This document shows positions 38,194 through 38,302 of a DNA stretch of 38,302 nt, one piece after another. How positions within the stretch are numbered: the first letter of the stretch is position 1; each line of letters opens with the position of its first letter. The stretch covers positions 1 through 38,302 of the forward strand of contig JAADHZ010000144.1 of the NCBI GenBank assembly GCA_013151575.1, in the 5' to 3' direction. The notes beneath the pieces are model-generated. The model saw only the letters and a program-made list of their open reading frames with translations. It was not told the origin of the DNA and did no database searches. The position numbers were made by a program, and so were the translations under genes. Source of the stretch: Gammaproteobacteria bacterium. Its GTDB lineage: Bacteria; Pseudomonadota; Gammaproteobacteria; SZUA-152.

Positions 38194-38302
38194 ATGGCCA
38201 TTAAGCTAGATAAAAAAATCGTCGGTTACAGCGTTGTCAAAGAAAATGCAGAACTCGCTGAAGTTATCGATATTGCACCGGGAGAAGCAGAACAGAAAAC
38301 AG
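38194..38302 (+). CDS. Probable NrdJb-type accessory/C-terminal subunit, truncated by window end
   Basis: ATG 38194: MAIKLDKKIVGYSVVKENAELAEVIDIAPGEAEQKT..., in frame to the window edge and 81 bp after the nrdJ stop. Confidence 0.6.
   Translation, partial: MAIKLDKKIVGYSVVKENAELAEVIDIAPGEAEQKT

Noticed and set aside
1-38302. CRISPR array, tRNA/rRNA, prophage or intact transposase
   Set aside because: No spacer-repeat periodicity, no tRNA-like or rRNA sequence and no transposase/integrase motifs noticed on either strand.

Overview
A gammaproteobacterial chromosomal window, mostly housekeeping, with a few accessory islands. The left edge is a partial group-IV PLP decarboxylase. Next come a large kelch/Ig-like/ConA-like secreted protein, a secreted Arg/Asp-rich 11-residue repeat protein, and a three-gene glycerol module (short GlpD-like, GDPD, divergent FGGY kinase). 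A trypsin-like protease with a GlyGly-CTERM tail is followed 3 bp later by a small exported protein. The long minus-strand housekeeping block, in transcription order, is dsbD, tlpA-like, aroQ, accB, accC, prmA, a 612-aa divergent PilZ-like protein, a DUF3426-like zinc-finger protein, dusB, fis and purH. To the right are cutA/fxsA, an HDOD protein plus a soluble histidine kinase, an alpha/beta hydrolase plus lipoprotein, a signal-bearing YqgE/AlgH protein, a degenerate PAS-GGDEF protein, cyaA, a carboxylesterase, cyaY, lptM-like, lysA, and a split class II ribonucleotide reductase (nrdJa and the start of a probable nrdJb). I see no rRNA, tRNA, CRISPR array, prophage or intact transposase. The observations I rate highest are the RLDxRGDRI repeat protein, the tandem duplication of the periplasmic DsbD-alpha domain, a likely AUC start codon on the HDOD gene, NrdR-box-like palindromes upstream of nrdJ, and the protease/small-protein pair. 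All assignments come from reading the sequence; no database search was run.
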